From Gammaproteobacteria bacterium (GTDB lineage Bacteria > Pseudomonadota > Gammaproteobacteria > Arenicellales > Poriferihabitantaceae), in the NCBI GenBank assembly GCA_030432755.1, contig JAUILZ010000013.1, positions 1 through 64,000 on the forward strand: a stretch of DNA of 64,000 bases, in the 5' to 3' direction. Positions 63,742 to 64,000 of this stretch are shown here, piece by piece (within the stretch, counting starts at the first letter, position 1; each line of letters opens with the position of its first letter). The translations under genes and the position numbers were made by a program. The notes beneath the pieces are model-generated. The model saw only the letters and a program-made list of their open reading frames with translations, searched no databases and was not told the origin of the DNA.

Positions 63742-64000
63742 TCAATGACCGGATTCCAGGTCCAAGACCACGGCGCCCAGGAACCGCGCCGCTTCCACCC
63801 CCGTCACGACCCGGTGATCGAAACTGAGCGACAGTGGCAATACCCGATGAATGGCGGGCGCATCTCCCGCGACCACGTTCCGTTTTTCGATCCGCCCTGC
63901 GCCCAGTATGGCGACCTGGGGCGGTACGATGACCAGGTTCGCGAAGCGCCCCCCGAACATACCGAAATTCGAGAGGGTGATGGTCTGGCCCACGAGTTCG
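63742..64000 (-). CDS. 2-oxoacid dehydrogenase E2 acyltransferase, C-terminal end (5' part cut off)
   Basis: The minus-strand reading enters from the right edge: ELVGQTITLSNFGMFGG, VIVPPQVAILGAGRIEKR, then LPLSLSFDHRVVTGVEAARFLGAVVLDLE. This is the E2 catalytic domain C-terminus. The active-site motif is normally DHRxxDG; here it reads DHRVVTG, Thr for Asp. Lipoyl and E3-binding domains would lie outside the window. It precedes the amino-acid dehydrogenase by 10 bases. Together they suggest a branched-chain 2-oxo acid dehydrogenase locus. Confidence 0.9.
   Translation of the reverse strand, partial: ELVGQTITLSNFGMFGGRFANLVIVPPQVAILGAGRIEKRNVVAGDAPAIHRVLPLSLSFDHRVVTGVEAARFLGAVVLDLESGH

Overview
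The window is a gene-dense, GC-rich stretch of a bacterial chromosome with no rRNA, tRNA, CRISPR array or insertion sequence that I could see, and no gene-free stretch longer than about 200 bases. MsbA, an LpxL-type acyltransferase, an O-antigen ligase, a PilV/PilW/PilX/PilY1/PilE cluster and a BetI-type regulator point to a Gram-negative proteobacterium, most likely a high-GC gammaproteobacterium living on organic acids and amines. The genus cannot be fixed from the sequence alone.

Left part (1-18975, all minus strand): a TRAP solute receptor fragment, malic enzyme, a ketopantoate-reductase-family protein, a tandem Usp protein and formate-tetrahydrofolate ligase. Next comes a coherent oxalate block: tctC-tctB-tctA transporter, GntR regulator, oxalyl-CoA decarboxylase, formyl-CoA transferase and a free-standing formyltransferase, closed by a rho-independent terminator. 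A palindromic TGGTATACCA operator overlaps the start region of a sigma-70-like promoter before tctC, and the same core recurs before the regulator gene. Upstream lie a SucC/SucD-type CoA ligase pair, a quinone oxidoreductase and pyruvate kinase. Together these can import oxalate, activate it to oxalyl-CoA, decarboxylate it to formyl-CoA for energy or one-carbon units (Frc, Oxc, Fhs) and, if the PanE-like protein is an oxalyl-CoA reductase, reduce it to glyoxylate for assimilation.

Middle part (19088-43158): an SLC13-type carrier; a surface-glycan and lipid A group (a WaaL-glycosyltransferase fusion, two GT2 enzymes, LpxL, MsbA); a class III aminotransferase; a secreted repeat-like protein; a minor-pilin operon (pilV, pilW, pilX, pilY1, a 31-codon ORF with a perfect Shine-Dalgarno, pilE); an ICMT-like membrane methyltransferase; a sulfotransferase; a secreted von Willebrand factor A protein with five tandem 88-residue repeats; a DUF1801 protein; and a metallophosphoesterase-like protein with altered metal motifs.

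Right part (43160-64000): the most unusual locus is a divergent pair, a flavin amine oxidase and a single ORF that fuses a BetI/TetR DNA-binding regulator to a Rieske non-haem iron oxygenase. A 36-bp inverted repeat lies between them and contains face-to-face promoters. A putrescine-type ABC transporter (potFGHI) converges on it. This looks like an amine or quaternary-amine uptake and oxidation module whose catabolic enzyme may also be its own regulator. The remainder holds a Sco1 protein, TadA, a coiled-coil membrane protein, an MFS exporter with a MarR-like tail, a DUF5916 protein coupled to a patatin-POTRA-barrel protein, a Lon-family protease coupled to a Usp-like protein, and an amino-acid dehydrogenase next to a truncated 2-oxoacid dehydrogenase E2 gene.
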